Source of the DNA: Alcanivoracaceae bacterium
GTDB lineage: Bacteria > Pseudomonadota > Gammaproteobacteria > Xanthomonadales > Marinicellaceae
Assembly: GCA_016744455.1 (NCBI GenBank)
Contig: JADGEI010000012.1
Coordinates: 1-64,000, forward strand
Direction: 5' to 3'
Length of the DNA stretch: 64,000 nt
Position 1 is the stretch's first letter. Every line of letters starts with the position of its first letter. The notes under the pieces were generated by a model. The model was not told where the DNA came from. It saw nothing but the letters and a program-made list of their open reading frames with translations, and made no database searches. This document shows, one piece after another, positions 16,923-26,415 of this stretch. The position numbers and the translations under genes are program-made.

Positions 16923-18782
16923 ATGAACAAATTAAATCTATTCAAAAAACTACTGTTGCTGTTAGCAATCACCTCTGCATTTGCATCACAGGCTGCAGAA
17001 ATCAAAGTTAAAGTTGAAAACTTGACGGTAAATGGTGGTGTATTTCTGACGCCATTGTGGGTTGGCTTTCATGATGGTAGTTTTGACAGTTACGATACTG
17101 GGTCACCAGCATCCGCTGGAATTGAACGCATAGCAGAGGATGGTGATGCTAGTGAATTGAGTGCTATTTTTTCTACAATAGAAGGGTCTCAGGATGGTGT
17201 TATACTTAATCCTGAAGGGTTTGCTGGGGCACCTGTGTTTGAACCAGGAAGTGCATCAACTATGGTGTTCAACTTAGATGAAAACACACAAAAATACTTT
17301 AGTTATGCCAATATGGTTATCCCATCAAATGATGCTTTTGTGGCAAATTCTGATCCAATGGCACATCCAATATTTGATGATAATGGTGAATTTATCGGGC
17401 CTTATACATTTACTGTCTATGGCACACAAGTTCGTGATGCGGGTACTGAAGAAAATACTGAAATTGATGCAGCATTTTTAAATCAGGCTGCTGGAAATAC
17501 CGGATATACGACCTCTGAAAACATTAGTAATCATCCTGGTTTTAATGGTTCAGTTAATAATCCAGCGGCTTCTCCTGTTAATATCTTAGGAGGAACTGTT
17601 GTATCGGGAGATGTTATTGATGCTGATAATGGTGATTTTACCAATGGAATCTATCCTCTTATGCGAATCACTTTATCTAAAAACTCTTATCCTGTTCGGG
17701 TTTCAATAAAAAATAGCGCACAAGCAGATGGTACATTTTTAACGCCTTTTTGGGTGGCTTTTCATGATGGTGATTTTGATAGCTACAATCATGGAGATCA
17801 TGCATCAGCAGGTTTGGAATTGATGGCAGAAGATGGAGATAGTTCGATACTAAGTGAAGAATTTTTCTCATTCGGAAATGGCTTTGACAAGGTGATTACT
17901 AATCCAGAAGGTTTTCCTGGCGCGCCCTTGTTTGATCCAGGGTTTTCAACTCAAGAAATTGTTGAGTTAGACCCTGAAATTAACAAGTACTTTTCTTATG
18001 TGTCTATGCTTTTACCATCGAATGACGCTTTTATTGCAAATGCAGATCCAAAGCGCTACCAATTATTTGATGACTCAGGTGAGTTTACTGGTGGTGTATC
18101 CTTTAAAGTATATGGTTCTCAAGTTAACGATGCGGGAACCGAGCTTAATAACGAATCTGGCGCACCTTTCTTTAATATGGATGAGCCAAGCGTTGATACT
18201 TCAGATAGTATTAGAAGGCATAGTGGCTACAATGGTTCAATAGGTAATCCTGATGGTGCACCACAACTGTTTTTAGGCAACACTAACCCTCCAGGGTTTT
18301 TAATTGGTGAAACACAAGCAGATTTTAGTATCGAAGGATATCAAGTGGCAGAAGTTGCAATTTCAAGATTAATAGATGGATCATTTAGCGGAAACTGGTA
18401 TAACCCAAGTAGGTCTGGCGAAGGCTTTGTCTTAGAAGTGACAAAAAATTCAAGTACTGGAGAGTCTATTGGTATCGTATCTTGGTATACTTATAATGCT
18501 GATGAATCCGGTACTCAGTCTTGGATAGTTGGATCGGGGCCAATAATTGCGGATACTATTTTAGCTAATGTTAAAATTACTCATGGAACAGGATTTGCTG
18601 AAAATTTTGATGCAAATGATGTGGTTAGAACACCATGGGGGCAAATTAGCATAAAGTTTACTGGTTGTAATAACGCAATAATGACCTTTAATTCAATTGA
18701 TGATGAATACGGTTCTGGGGAATATTCATTACAAAAATTGTCTACTGGTCCAGAAGATTTCAAAGGCGCGTGTAATCTTTAA
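16923..18782 (+). CDS. Secreted protein with two spondin_N domains
   Basis: This 619-aa protein has a signal peptide (MNKLNLFKKLLLLLAITSAFASQA) and a GAGG ribosome-binding site. Two similar spondin-type domains follow (about 25-245 and 260-480); each has the series TPLWVGFHDGSFDSY / TPFWVAFHDGDFDSY, a SAG(I/L)E segment, NPEGF(A/P)GAP, SNDAF(V/I)AN and VYG(T/S)QV(R/N)DAGTE. The C-terminal domain (about 485-610) begins FSGNWYNPSRSGEGFVLEV and contains WYTY, a module common in secreted proteins of Xanthomonadales-like bacteria. The function is probably surface or matrix binding, by analogy with spondins. It lacks the (I/M)FxxGFE tail found on other secreted proteins here. Confidence 0.8.
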   Translation: MNKLNLFKKLLLLLAITSAFASQAAEIKVKVENLTVNGGVFLTPLWVGFHDGSFDSYDTGSPASAGIERIAEDGDASELSAIFSTIEGSQDGVILNPEGFAGAPVFEPGSASTMVFNLDENTQKYFSYANMVIPSNDAFVANSDPMAHPIFDDNGEFIGPYTFTVYGTQVRDAGTEENTEIDAAFLNQAAGNTGYTTSENISNHPGFNGSVNNPAASPVNILGGTVVSGDVIDADNGDFTNGIYPLMRITLSKNSYPVRVSIKNSAQADGTFLTPFWVAFHDGDFDSYNHGDHASAGLELMAEDGDSSILSEEFFSFGNGFDKVITNPEGFPGAPLFDPGFSTQEIVELDPEINKYFSYVSMLLPSNDAFIANADPKRYQLFDDSGEFTGGVSFKVYGSQVNDAGTELNNESGAPFFNMDEPSVDTSDSIRRHSGYNGSIGNPDGAPQLFLGNTNPPGFLIGETQADFSIEGYQVAEVAISRLIDGSFSGNWYNPSRSGEGFVLEVTKNSSTGESIGIVSWYTYNADESGTQSWIVGSGPIIADTILANVKITHGTGFAENFDANDVVRTPWGQISIKFTGCNNAIMTFNSIDDEYGSGEYSLQKLSTGPEDFKGACNL

Positions 18783-18797
18783 CTACCAAAACAAAAA

Positions 18798-18832
18798 CAG
18801 GCGGCATCTCTTGAGGGTCAAGATACCACCTG
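18798..18832 (+). terminator. Hairpin after spondin-domain gene
   Basis: The imperfect inverted repeat CAGGCGGCATCTCTTGA / TCAAGATACCACCTG lies 16 bp after the stop codon. It has about 13 paired positions but only TAAAAAC after it, so it is either a weak terminator or an mRNA-stabilising hairpin. Confidence 0.4.
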
Positions 18833-19005
18833 TAAAAACGACTACATTTTTAAGGAGATTAATTAAATAATTAATTACTTACGAATAATGTAGGTACATA
18901 ATAACGATTGAACAACCTTAGGTAATTGATATAAGTCAAGCAATCTAAATTATTTAGGAAATAGGTGCTATTACTCTATTTATAATTTAGCTAGATGATC
19001 TATTT

Positions 19006-21504
19006 TTAAAATAAATCATCTTCAGTTTCACTATCAATTTCTGTGGCTTGAATAGTGCTGTCTTCTTCTTCGGGTAAATGGCCAACGGTAAAATATTCAA
19101 GCAACGTATTGGGTGATCCTGCGGCTGCCAGTTTGCCAGTCTCGGGATTAATCTTGGCACTAATAACACCTGGTGGGATTGCCCTTTTATATTCAGTTTC
19201 ATTCTCTAGTGCTACTTTCATAAAATCAATCCAAATGGGTAAGGCTGCTCGCCCACCTGTTTCTCCTCGACCTAGTGGTTCTGGTGTGTCAAAACCGACC
19301 CATGCATGGGTCACAAGGTTTCTCTGGAAACCATTAAACCATGCATCACGTTGTTCGTTAGCAGTACCTGTCTTACCCGCTAAATCTCTACGCTTAAACG
19401 CCCTGCCAGCTTTAGCTCCAGTACCACGTCTGATAACATCTTGCATAAAAGATTCAATAATATATTGATTAGCCGCACTTATAACACGAGGAGGATACTG
19501 AATTGTATCTTCTTTGGAGAGTTCGTCTTCGGCTATGGTATTATTTGTATGAAATGGGTGTTCAGCTGTTTCTACAATCTCTTGGGCTTCTAACAATTCC
19601 TGTTCTAAATTCTTCTCATCTTCTTGTTCTTGACAATCATCACACAAGATAACTTCTGGTTGCTTATAAAGAACTTGGCCGTCTTGGTTAGTGATCGATT
19701 GAATTAAAAAAGGATCAATTAAATAGCCACCATTAGCAAAAACAGAGTAAGCACGTGCCATTTCCATAGGGGTGATATTAGGACTACCAAGAGATATGGA
19801 TAGATTGCGAGGGATATCATTGGCGTCAAAACCAAATTTCAACATGTGATTTCTGCCTTCATCTATGCCAATTCTATCCAACACTCGAATCGAAACCAGG
19901 TTTTTACTTTTAACTACACCTTCGCGTAAACGCATTGGCCCCATAAATTTTTGGTTGAAATTTTGTGGTCTCCACGCTTTTTCCAATTTAACATCATCAA
20001 ACACAATTGGTGCATCATTAATTAATGTTGATGCGGTAAGTCCTGCTTGTATAGCACCTGAATAGAGTAATGGTTTGAATCCTGAACCTGGCTGACGTTT
20101 GGCTTGAGTGACACGATTGAATTTGCTCAAATTAAAAGCAAAGCCACCAACAAGGGCATTTATTCCTCCATTATTTGGGTCAAGAGAAATTAATGCACCT
20201 TGTACTCGAGGAATTTGAGCTAATACAAATTCTCCCAAGGCATCACGTTTAACCATGATAACATCACCCGCTGAAGTAATGTCGCTCATGAGCTTTATCG
20301 GATTACCAATTTTTTCATTATCTATATAGGGCCGTGCCCATTTTGATGTCTCTAATTTTATCACGGCATCTTGCCCGTCCAATAATCGAATAAGCATAGT
20401 TTCTTCTTCAACTAAGGTGACCAGTGCCACTTGTAATCCAGCAGTTGAAGGGATATTTTTTATTTCATCAATAATGGTTTTTATGTTTTCTTCTGTAGTT
20501 TGATCATTTTCACCCATCAAGTCATAGTGTTTAACAACACCTCGATAACCATGACGTTTGTCGTAGGCTTGTAAACCATTTTGTACCGCGATCTCAGCTG
20601 TTTGCTGAAGTCGAGAGTCAATAGTTGTTGTGACAACGTAGCCATCCGAGTAGGCTTTGTCACCATAGCGTTCTACCATTTCTGATCGCACCATCTCTGC
20701 AATCCAAGGTGCATTTAGCTCAATGGCTGGTTCGTGAATGATGGCATTGTCTTTTTCTGCAACAGCTTGGTCATGCTCGCTTTGAGTAATATAGTCAAGC
20801 TCTAACATACGCCTTAGGATGTAGTTTCGACGAAGTAAGGCACGCTCTGGGCTGGTAATAGGATTGATGCGTGAAGGTGCTTTGGGAGGAGCTGCCAACA
20901 TAGCAGATTCAGCTAAGGTTAATTCACCTAAGGTTTTACCATAATACATATCTGCTGCGGCAACAATGCCATAAGAACGATGGCCTAAGAAATTTTTGTT
21001 CAAGTACAACTCTAAAATCTCATTTTTGCTTATGGTTTGCTCAAGTTTAATAGCAAGAAATATTTCTTTAAGTTTTCGTATGTATGTTTGATCTAGTGTT
21101 AAGAAAACATTGCGGGTTAATTGCATGGTGATAGTGGAACCACCTGTTTTCTTATGGCCGGTTGTGATAATTTCATACACAGCACGTATGATTCCTTTTG
21201 GGTCAACGCCGTAATGGTTGTAAAAATTGGAGTCCTCTCCAGCGATATAGGCATTAATTAAGTGTTGGGGAACATCTTTTAAAGCAGCAGGTGAACGGCG
21301 TTTTGAGCCAAAAACGCGAATGAGTTTTCCATCTTTAGAATAAACGCGCAATGGTACTTGTAATTTATACTGACGAATAGACTCAACTGATGGCAAGTCC
21401 TTTTCCATTACTTTATAGGTGACATACAAGGTAGCAATTCCTAAAATTAGGAAAAACAAACCTAACTTAGTAAAAAACCAGAGGATTTTAAACAATCTTT
21501 TCAT
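19006..21504 (-). CDS. mrcA: Penicillin-binding protein 1A (bifunctional class A PBP)
   Basis: This 832-aa protein has an N-terminal membrane anchor (about 12-31), a GT51 glycosyltransferase domain with Glu90 in IAGEDSNFYNHYG, and a transpeptidase domain with Ser474 in GSGFKPLLYS, SKN, and Lys711 in AGKTGTAN. It polymerises and cross-links peptidoglycan in the periplasm. Length and domain order match PBP1A. An acidic, Glu-rich insertion with a CDDC pair (about residues 625-670) precedes the KTG region and is unusual. The C-terminal tail is also acidic (EEEDSTIQATEIDSETEDD). It is transcribed away from the small gene at 21654. Confidence 0.94.
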   Translation of the reverse strand: MKRLFKILWFFTKLGLFFLILGIATLYVTYKVMEKDLPSVESIRQYKLQVPLRVYSKDGKLIRVFGSKRRSPAALKDVPQHLINAYIAGEDSNFYNHYGVDPKGIIRAVYEIITTGHKKTGGSTITMQLTRNVFLTLDQTYIRKLKEIFLAIKLEQTISKNEILELYLNKNFLGHRSYGIVAAADMYYGKTLGELTLAESAMLAAPPKAPSRINPITSPERALLRRNYILRRMLELDYITQSEHDQAVAEKDNAIIHEPAIELNAPWIAEMVRSEMVERYGDKAYSDGYVVTTTIDSRLQQTAEIAVQNGLQAYDKRHGYRGVVKHYDLMGENDQTTEENIKTIIDEIKNIPSTAGLQVALVTLVEEETMLIRLLDGQDAVIKLETSKWARPYIDNEKIGNPIKLMSDITSAGDVIMVKRDALGEFVLAQIPRVQGALISLDPNNGGINALVGGFAFNLSKFNRVTQAKRQPGSGFKPLLYSGAIQAGLTASTLINDAPIVFDDVKLEKAWRPQNFNQKFMGPMRLREGVVKSKNLVSIRVLDRIGIDEGRNHMLKFGFDANDIPRNLSISLGSPNITPMEMARAYSVFANGGYLIDPFLIQSITNQDGQVLYKQPEVILCDDCQEQEDEKNLEQELLEAQEIVETAEHPFHTNNTIAEDELSKEDTIQYPPRVISAANQYIIESFMQDVIRRGTGAKAGRAFKRRDLAGKTGTANEQRDAWFNGFQRNLVTHAWVGFDTPEPLGRGETGGRAALPIWIDFMKVALENETEYKRAIPPGVISAKINPETGKLAAAGSPNTLLEYFTVGHLPEEEDSTIQATEIDSETEDDLF

Positions 21505-21590
21505 AAAACTATAATAACTGTACTGCGATAGCGTTTCATTGTATAGAAACCAGAATCAATTTGGTGGATTAAATTGTAAAAAATTATCTC

Positions 21591-21609
21591 ATTCTCATGA
21601 ATTGAGAAT
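21591..21609. promoter_or_regulatory. ATTCTCA-N5-TGAGAAT inverted repeat between divergent genes
   Basis: ATTCTCA-TGAAT-TGAGAAT lies 82 bp upstream of PBP1A and 45 bp upstream of the small membrane protein gene. The arms and the 5-nt spacing are the same as in the IS palindromes at 460-478 and 4571-4589, although the spacers differ. It is a candidate regulator-binding site, or a chance hairpin. Confidence 0.4.
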
Positions 21610-21653
21610 GGAGTTAATTAAAGTGCGTTCATTCAAACAAGAAAGAGAAGAAA

Positions 21654-21914
21654 ATGCATCTATTTAAAAACAAATTTACCCCTTTAACTATCGTGAGTCT
21701 TGTCATAGCCTTAAGTGTACTTTTGCCATCAGTCATAACCTTTAGTATTCTATTAAGTTCGGTGATAATCGCCTTTAGTTTTTATGCTCAACAAAATTAT
21801 GAAATTGACTATAAATACTACCTGAGTTTTGCTGTTCAATTGGTCGGTTTAATATTAATTGTGACTAGTTTTGTATTAGTGTTTACTTTTATAACTACTC
21901 TAGCAATGCAATGA
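21654..21914 (+). CDS. Small membrane protein
   Basis: This 86-aa protein has two or three hydrophobic segments (about 10-45 and 58-82) joined by a short polar loop with YEIDYKYY. Its ribosome-binding region is GAAAGAGAAGAAA, a good Shine-Dalgarno. No family is recognised. Its 3' end overlaps the convergent TlpA-like gene by 20 bp. The strong ribosome-binding site and the membrane pattern make it a likely real gene, possibly linked to the envelope genes around it. Confidence 0.6.
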   Translation: MHLFKNKFTPLTIVSLVIALSVLLPSVITFSILLSSVIIAFSFYAQQNYEIDYKYYLSFAVQLVGLILIVTSFVLVFTFITTLAMQ

Positions 21915-23142
21915 TTTCATTTTCCAACTCTTCTACTAACTGGGTATAATGCTCTCCAGTTCCAGGGCCAGAAAACCCTGTGTTTACCTTCATTACATTG
22001 TGGTTTCGATCTAAAAATATCGTGGTAGGGTAAGATTTTATCTTATCAAGAAAGCCCAGTATTTTAGTCGCCTCGGTTTTATCATTTCCACCAGCTAATA
22101 AAAGTGGATAGTTTATCCCATGGCGTTGTTTAAATATTTTTAACTGTTCTCTGTCTCGAATTGGGTCTTCGGTAAATTCAAAAGCCAAGCCTACAACTTC
22201 TAGGCCGTGCGAATGATATTTATCATAGAATCGGGCGAGTACAGGTGCTTCATCGTTACAATTTGGGCACCATGTACCAAATAAATTGATGAGAATGGGT
22301 TTGTTCTTAAAACGCTCATCGCTTAACTGCATAAGTGTGCCATTGCTATCTTTAAAAGAAAACGCTACTTTACTGATGGTTTTGTTCATTTCCCAACTAC
22401 TTGGCAAGAAATCAGAGGTTTCATCTGACTTTAATGCCGTCCATCTGGCGTGATATGAGTCACGTGACCAAAAGTTACCATTGATAATTGTAGTGCCGTT
22501 TATGTCTGCATCAAATAAGAAGGCATGAGCTCCATCGAAGGCTGATAAAAACAGTCTATTGTTGTTGGCAACTCCTGCAAGGTAGCGATAATCACCTGTT
22601 GGAGTTAAAAATGTTCCATTGACAATTTGGCCCTGTTGCTTAAATTCAGCCACTGCACTAGTTTCTCCATCTTCATCATTAAAGGTAGCTTTCCAATTAC
22701 CATCAACACTTGAAATGGTGCCATTTTTTAGTTCTGACTTAAAGCGATATGAAAAACCACGGCTGGCCTTAAATGGTAAAGAAGATGTTTGGTCTTTTCC
22801 TGAGGCTGTTTTACTCCATTGCCCTTCTAGCCGTAATCCACCGTCAATTTGTTTAGCCACAATTTTAGCATCATACCAAGAAAAATTGATTGTCAAATTA
22901 TTGTTGTCAAATTCCACGCTTGATGTTTCGACTCTTTCTTCGCCATTTAATATTTTTGCTGAATAAACATCATTTTCATTGGTGATATCAATGCCAAATG
23001 GCAACTCTCCACCAGGTGAGATTAATATTCCTCTCCACAATCCAGTTATACTGTGTGAGCCTGTCTGTTCGATTTCACTATTCTCTGAACGTTCACAAGC
23101 AGATAATAAAAACAAAGTGGTTAACATTATTATTTTATTCAT
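21895..23142 (-). CDS. TlpA-family thiol-disulfide oxidoreductase lipoprotein
   Basis: This 415-aa protein has a lipoprotein signal (MNKIIMLTTLFLLSAC, lipobox LSAC) and an N-terminal beta-rich region of about 240 aa (GLWRGILISPGGELPFGIDI and WKATFNDEDG), probably a lipocalin/DUF-type fold. It ends in a thioredoxin-like domain with Cys292-Pro-Asn-Cys295 in LFGTWCPNCNDEAP, followed by the family's YPTTIFLD cis-proline. TlpA/ResA proteins reduce disulfides in the periplasm. It is the last gene of the AmpG/hydrolase/ZapE operon, starting 12 bp after zapE. Confidence 0.86.
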   Translation of the reverse strand: MNKIIMLTTLFLLSACERSENSEIEQTGSHSITGLWRGILISPGGELPFGIDITNENDVYSAKILNGEERVETSSVEFDNNNLTINFSWYDAKIVAKQIDGGLRLEGQWSKTASGKDQTSSLPFKASRGFSYRFKSELKNGTISSVDGNWKATFNDEDGETSAVAEFKQQGQIVNGTFLTPTGDYRYLAGVANNNRLFLSAFDGAHAFLFDADINGTTIINGNFWSRDSYHARWTALKSDETSDFLPSSWEMNKTISKVAFSFKDSNGTLMQLSDERFKNKPILINLFGTWCPNCNDEAPVLARFYDKYHSHGLEVVGLAFEFTEDPIRDREQLKIFKQRHGINYPLLLAGGNDKTEATKILGFLDKIKSYPTTIFLDRNHNVMKVNTGFSGPGTGEHYTQLVEELENEIIALLE

Positions 23143-23154
23143 AATTTAAATTCC

Positions 23155-24198
23155 TTAAATTGTATTTTGCATTTCTGTTAGTCGTGATACTGTTCTTTGC
23201 ATTTCAAAAGAAAGCGCGTCGCCTAAATATATTTCTGTAAAATCAACGGTTGATAAGACATACATTGGTATAGCCTCATCATATAAAATATCTACCAAGG
23301 TAATAAAGCGTCTAGCAGTATTACTGTCATCCGCTTCAATAGCTGAATTGATAACGATAAATATTGACAGGTACTGAGATGCGAGTCCAATGTAGTCACT
23401 GGCATTTCTGGGCTGCTGACAAAGGGTTTCAAACTCAAACATGATGTGGTGGCAACTACGTTTTATTACAGTTAACGGACGTTTGTTGATAGTAATCTCT
23501 GATAAATGCACATCGTCATCTGCGACTAATTGACTAAACGATTGTTCAAAACTGTTTTGATTGGCGTCGGATAGTGGGCTTAGCCACTTCCTATGCGAAG
23601 TGTGTGTGAGTGTGCGGTAATCATAGATGCCATCTAGTTGCATAATACGCATATTGGTCTGCATCCATTGAATAGCGGGAATAAATTTTTTACGTTGTAA
23701 ACCACCTTCATAAAGGTTGACTGGGTTGACATTAGATGTTGTTACCAAAGAAATATTGTATTTATCTAAAGAAAATAAAATGCCGGCTAATAACATGGCA
23801 TCGGTGATATCATGTACCAAGAACTCATCAAGGCACAGTACCTTAATTTTTTTACTCAGTTTTTTAATCACTCCATCAATTGGGTTTTGTTGTTTCTTTA
23901 TACTACGTAATTGTTGATGAATCCATAACATGAATTGATGAAAATGTTGCCTTCGTATGTTCTTTTCATCGATACAATTGACAAATAAGTCCATTAAAAA
24001 CGTCTTCCCTCGTCCAACAGAACCAAAAATATACAAACCATAAAATGGCTTTTTAGGTTTAAAAAACCATGAACTTTTATTGGTGTTTAATTGTTGGTAT
24101 AAATCTTCAAAAGCCAAAACAATCTCATTTTGCAAGATGTCTTGTTTAATTGAACCGTTGTTTATTTTGGAAGTATATATTTGTAGTGGGCTAGACAT
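23155..24198 (-). CDS. zapE: Cell division protein ZapE (AFG1-like ATPase)
   Basis: This 347-aa ATPase has Walker A G59-SVGRGKT-66, Walker B VLCLDEFLVHDITDA, and the AFG1 features GLYIFGSVGRGKTFLMDLF and TTSNVNP (sensor 1). ZapE acts at the Z-ring in proteobacteria under stress. Length and motifs agree with the family. It lies between the alpha/beta hydrolase (5 bp upstream) and the TlpA-like gene in one minus-strand operon. Confidence 0.92.
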   Translation of the reverse strand: MSSPLQIYTSKINNGSIKQDILQNEIVLAFEDLYQQLNTNKSSWFFKPKKPFYGLYIFGSVGRGKTFLMDLFVNCIDEKNIRRQHFHQFMLWIHQQLRSIKKQQNPIDGVIKKLSKKIKVLCLDEFLVHDITDAMLLAGILFSLDKYNISLVTTSNVNPVNLYEGGLQRKKFIPAIQWMQTNMRIMQLDGIYDYRTLTHTSHRKWLSPLSDANQNSFEQSFSQLVADDDVHLSEITINKRPLTVIKRSCHHIMFEFETLCQQPRNASDYIGLASQYLSIFIVINSAIEADDSNTARRFITLVDILYDEAIPMYVLSTVDFTEIYLGDALSFEMQRTVSRLTEMQNTI

Positions 24199-24203
24199 AA
24201 AGC

Positions 24204-24869
24204 CTATGTGGCCTCATGAGGTAATTGACGCGTTATACCATTAATAATTGCACCTTTTAAGTCAATTAGTCGTCGATGAAAAAAGTGACCAGCTTTAAAT
24301 GTCACTAATTGTGGTCTTTTATCGAGGTTGTTGACGTAATTGTAAACTGCTTTTGGGGTGACTACATCATCATCTTCACCTTGGATAACCAGCCATGGGC
24401 AGTCGGGAGTTGTTATTTCAGTGTAATCATAACGTTCAACAGGAGGTGCTACGGTTAAAAACTGGCTTGGTTTGATTTCAGCACAGGCTCTAATTGCAGG
24501 GTAAGTACCAAATGAGAAACCAGCCAGCCAAAAATCATATTCAGGAAAAATCTCTTTGGCCCAATTATAAATACAGATGATGTCATCTGTTTCTCCAATG
24601 CCTTTATCATGTTCCCCTTGGGATTGACCGACACCACGAAAATTAAATCGGATTGTATATAAACCCATTTCGCGAAAGGCTTTTTCAATCATATGTGTAA
24701 CTTTATTGGTCATACTGCCACCAAATAAAGGGTGTGGATGGCAAATAATACCTATGGTTTTTCTGTTAGTGTCACTAGTACTTGGTGAGCCAGCCAAACA
24801 TTCAATGGCTCCTGCGGCTCCTTGAAGTAAAAAATTTTTTTCAGGAAATTCTATAGGGTTTTCAATCAT
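24204..24869 (-). CDS. Alpha/beta hydrolase (COG2945-like)
   Basis: This 221-aa single-domain hydrolase has nucleophile Ser119 in AGFSFGTYP, HPHPLFGGSMTNKV near the N-terminus (the oxyanion segment typical of this group), the FNFRGVGQSQGEHDKG turn, Asp in IQGEDDDVV and His in AGHFFHRR. The substrate is unknown; family members are cytosolic esterase/peptidase-like enzymes. It lies 34 bp downstream of ampG and 5 bp before zapE. Confidence 0.85.
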   Translation of the reverse strand: MIENPIEFPEKNFLLQGAAGAIECLAGSPSTSDTNRKTIGIICHPHPLFGGSMTNKVTHMIEKAFREMGLYTIRFNFRGVGQSQGEHDKGIGETDDIICIYNWAKEIFPEYDFWLAGFSFGTYPAIRACAEIKPSQFLTVAPPVERYDYTEITTPDCPWLVIQGEDDDVVTPKAVYNYVNNLDKRPQLVTFKAGHFFHRRLIDLKGAIINGITRQLPHEAT

Positions 24870-24903
24870 TGTTATATAGATTTAATTAAGTATTGGGATT
24901 ATA

Positions 24904-26133
24904 TCATTTTTTCCATGGAGCAACATAAAACAGTAGTAACATTCCAGGGATTGCACAGGCGGTACATAATAAAAAAAAGTGTGTGTAACCAAAGTATTCG
25001 ATTAAATAACCAGTACTGGAGTTGATAAAAGTTCGAGGGATTGAAGTAATTGCGGTAAATAACGCTATTTGTGAAGCAGCATAATATTTGTTGCTTATCT
25101 TAAACATGAATGAAACAATCGCCACTGTACCCATGCCAACACCAAGGTATTCTAAACTAACGATAATAAAAAGATCTAGTGAAGATGGTTCAGTTAATTG
25201 TGATAACCAAGCGAAACCCAGTATTGTAATCATCTGAAAAAAGCCAAAAACCCATAAAGATTTATTTAATGAAATTCTATGCATTATAAACCCTGCAATA
25301 AAAGCTCCAGCAATCGAAGACCATAACGCAGCGACTTTAACAACAGTCCCTATCTCTGTGTTGCTAAAACCAATGTCTTTATAGAAAGGTGTAGACAAAG
25401 CAGTAGCCATAGAATCACCCAATTTGTAGAGCATTAAAAATATCAATAATACAATTCCATGCCTAATATGGAAGCGCGTAAAATAATCTTTGAAGGGTTC
25501 AATAACAGACTGAGCAAAGGAGCTGTTTTTTTCAATGTGCTCCATTTGTTCACTGATAAATAAAGTTGTCACTAACCCAATAAACATAAAAGCAGCAACA
25601 ATTGGAAAAACAAAGTGCCATGGTATGATATCAGCCATTACAAGGGCTAAAGAACCTGGTATTAAAGATGAAAACCGATAAGCGTTGACAAACCATGCAT
25701 TGCCTGAACCTAATTCATCATCATCCAAAAGTTCACGTCGATAGGCGTCGACCACAATGTCTTGGGTGGCACTAAAAAAAGTCATGATCAAAGTTAGAAT
25801 AGCAATAATGGTTAAGTTATTTAGTGGGTTAAATGCACCCATACTACCAATAGCAACTATTATAATGACTTGTGAAAGAAACATCCAGCCACGGCGTTGC
25901 CCTAAAAATGGCAGAGAAAAACGATCCAACATAGGTGCCCAAACATATTTAAAGGCATATGGAACTCCAACTAATCCAAAAATTCCAATTTTTGATAGCT
26001 CCATATCAAAATCTCTAAACCAAGCAGGAATGGTTTGAATCAAAACATAGAGTGGTAAGCCGGAACTAATGCCGAGTAAAGTAGCAATAAGGAGTTTTTG
26101 ATAGTAATTAATATTTTTTGTCGTTATTTTCAT
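24904..26133 (-). CDS. ampG: AmpG-like muropeptide MFS permease
   Basis: This 409-aa MFS protein has about 12 helices. AmpG landmarks are clear: LLGISSGLPLYVLIQTIPAWFRD in helix 1, GLVGVPYAFKYVWAPMLDRF in helix 2, FLGQRRGW and SATQDIVVDAYRRELL. AmpG imports anhydro-muropeptides for peptidoglycan recycling across the inner membrane. Being in the same region as PBP1A and a MepA-like endopeptidase fits a cell-wall role. It is first in a four-gene minus-strand operon with hydrolase, zapE and the TlpA-like gene. Confidence 0.88.
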   Translation of the reverse strand: MKITTKNINYYQKLLIATLLGISSGLPLYVLIQTIPAWFRDFDMELSKIGIFGLVGVPYAFKYVWAPMLDRFSLPFLGQRRGWMFLSQVIIIVAIGSMGAFNPLNNLTIIAILTLIMTFFSATQDIVVDAYRRELLDDDELGSGNAWFVNAYRFSSLIPGSLALVMADIIPWHFVFPIVAAFMFIGLVTTLFISEQMEHIEKNSSFAQSVIEPFKDYFTRFHIRHGIVLLIFLMLYKLGDSMATALSTPFYKDIGFSNTEIGTVVKVAALWSSIAGAFIAGFIMHRISLNKSLWVFGFFQMITILGFAWLSQLTEPSSLDLFIIVSLEYLGVGMGTVAIVSFMFKISNKYYAASQIALFTAITSIPRTFINSSTGYLIEYFGYTHFFLLCTACAIPGMLLLFYVAPWKK

Positions 26134-26381
26134 TTTATAGTTAAGTTGGTTTACTTGATTATCTCAAGAGTTACGTGATTTACAAGTTCTAAAACGTATA
26201 TTAGGATATATTGGTGTTTGTACAAAATACCATATAATAACTCTAATACTTAGCAATAACACACAAGTTATTATCATTGTAAACAAGAAAAATTAGTAAG
26301 AGGGTAATTTAGTCTTTTAATTTTTAGGCACAAAAGCAAAGCTTAACGCGTTTATGTAATGAGATTGATACTTTGTTCATG

Positions 26382-26387
26382 TATAAT
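26382..26387 (+). promoter_or_regulatory. -10 element TATAAT upstream of secreted nuclease gene
   Basis: A consensus TATAAT lies 29 bp before the ATG at 26416. No good -35 is seen at 16-18 bp; the nearest TTGATA is only 11 bp away. Transcription may need an activator or a non-housekeeping sigma factor. Confidence 0.35.
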
Positions 26388-26415
26388 AACGGGCTTTCCA
26401 AAATTTTGAGACCCT

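Noticed and set aside
19055..19468. Plus-strand open frame of 137 aa opposite PBP1A
   Set aside because: It is the shadow of the conserved transpeptidase domain; no ribosome-binding site or family.
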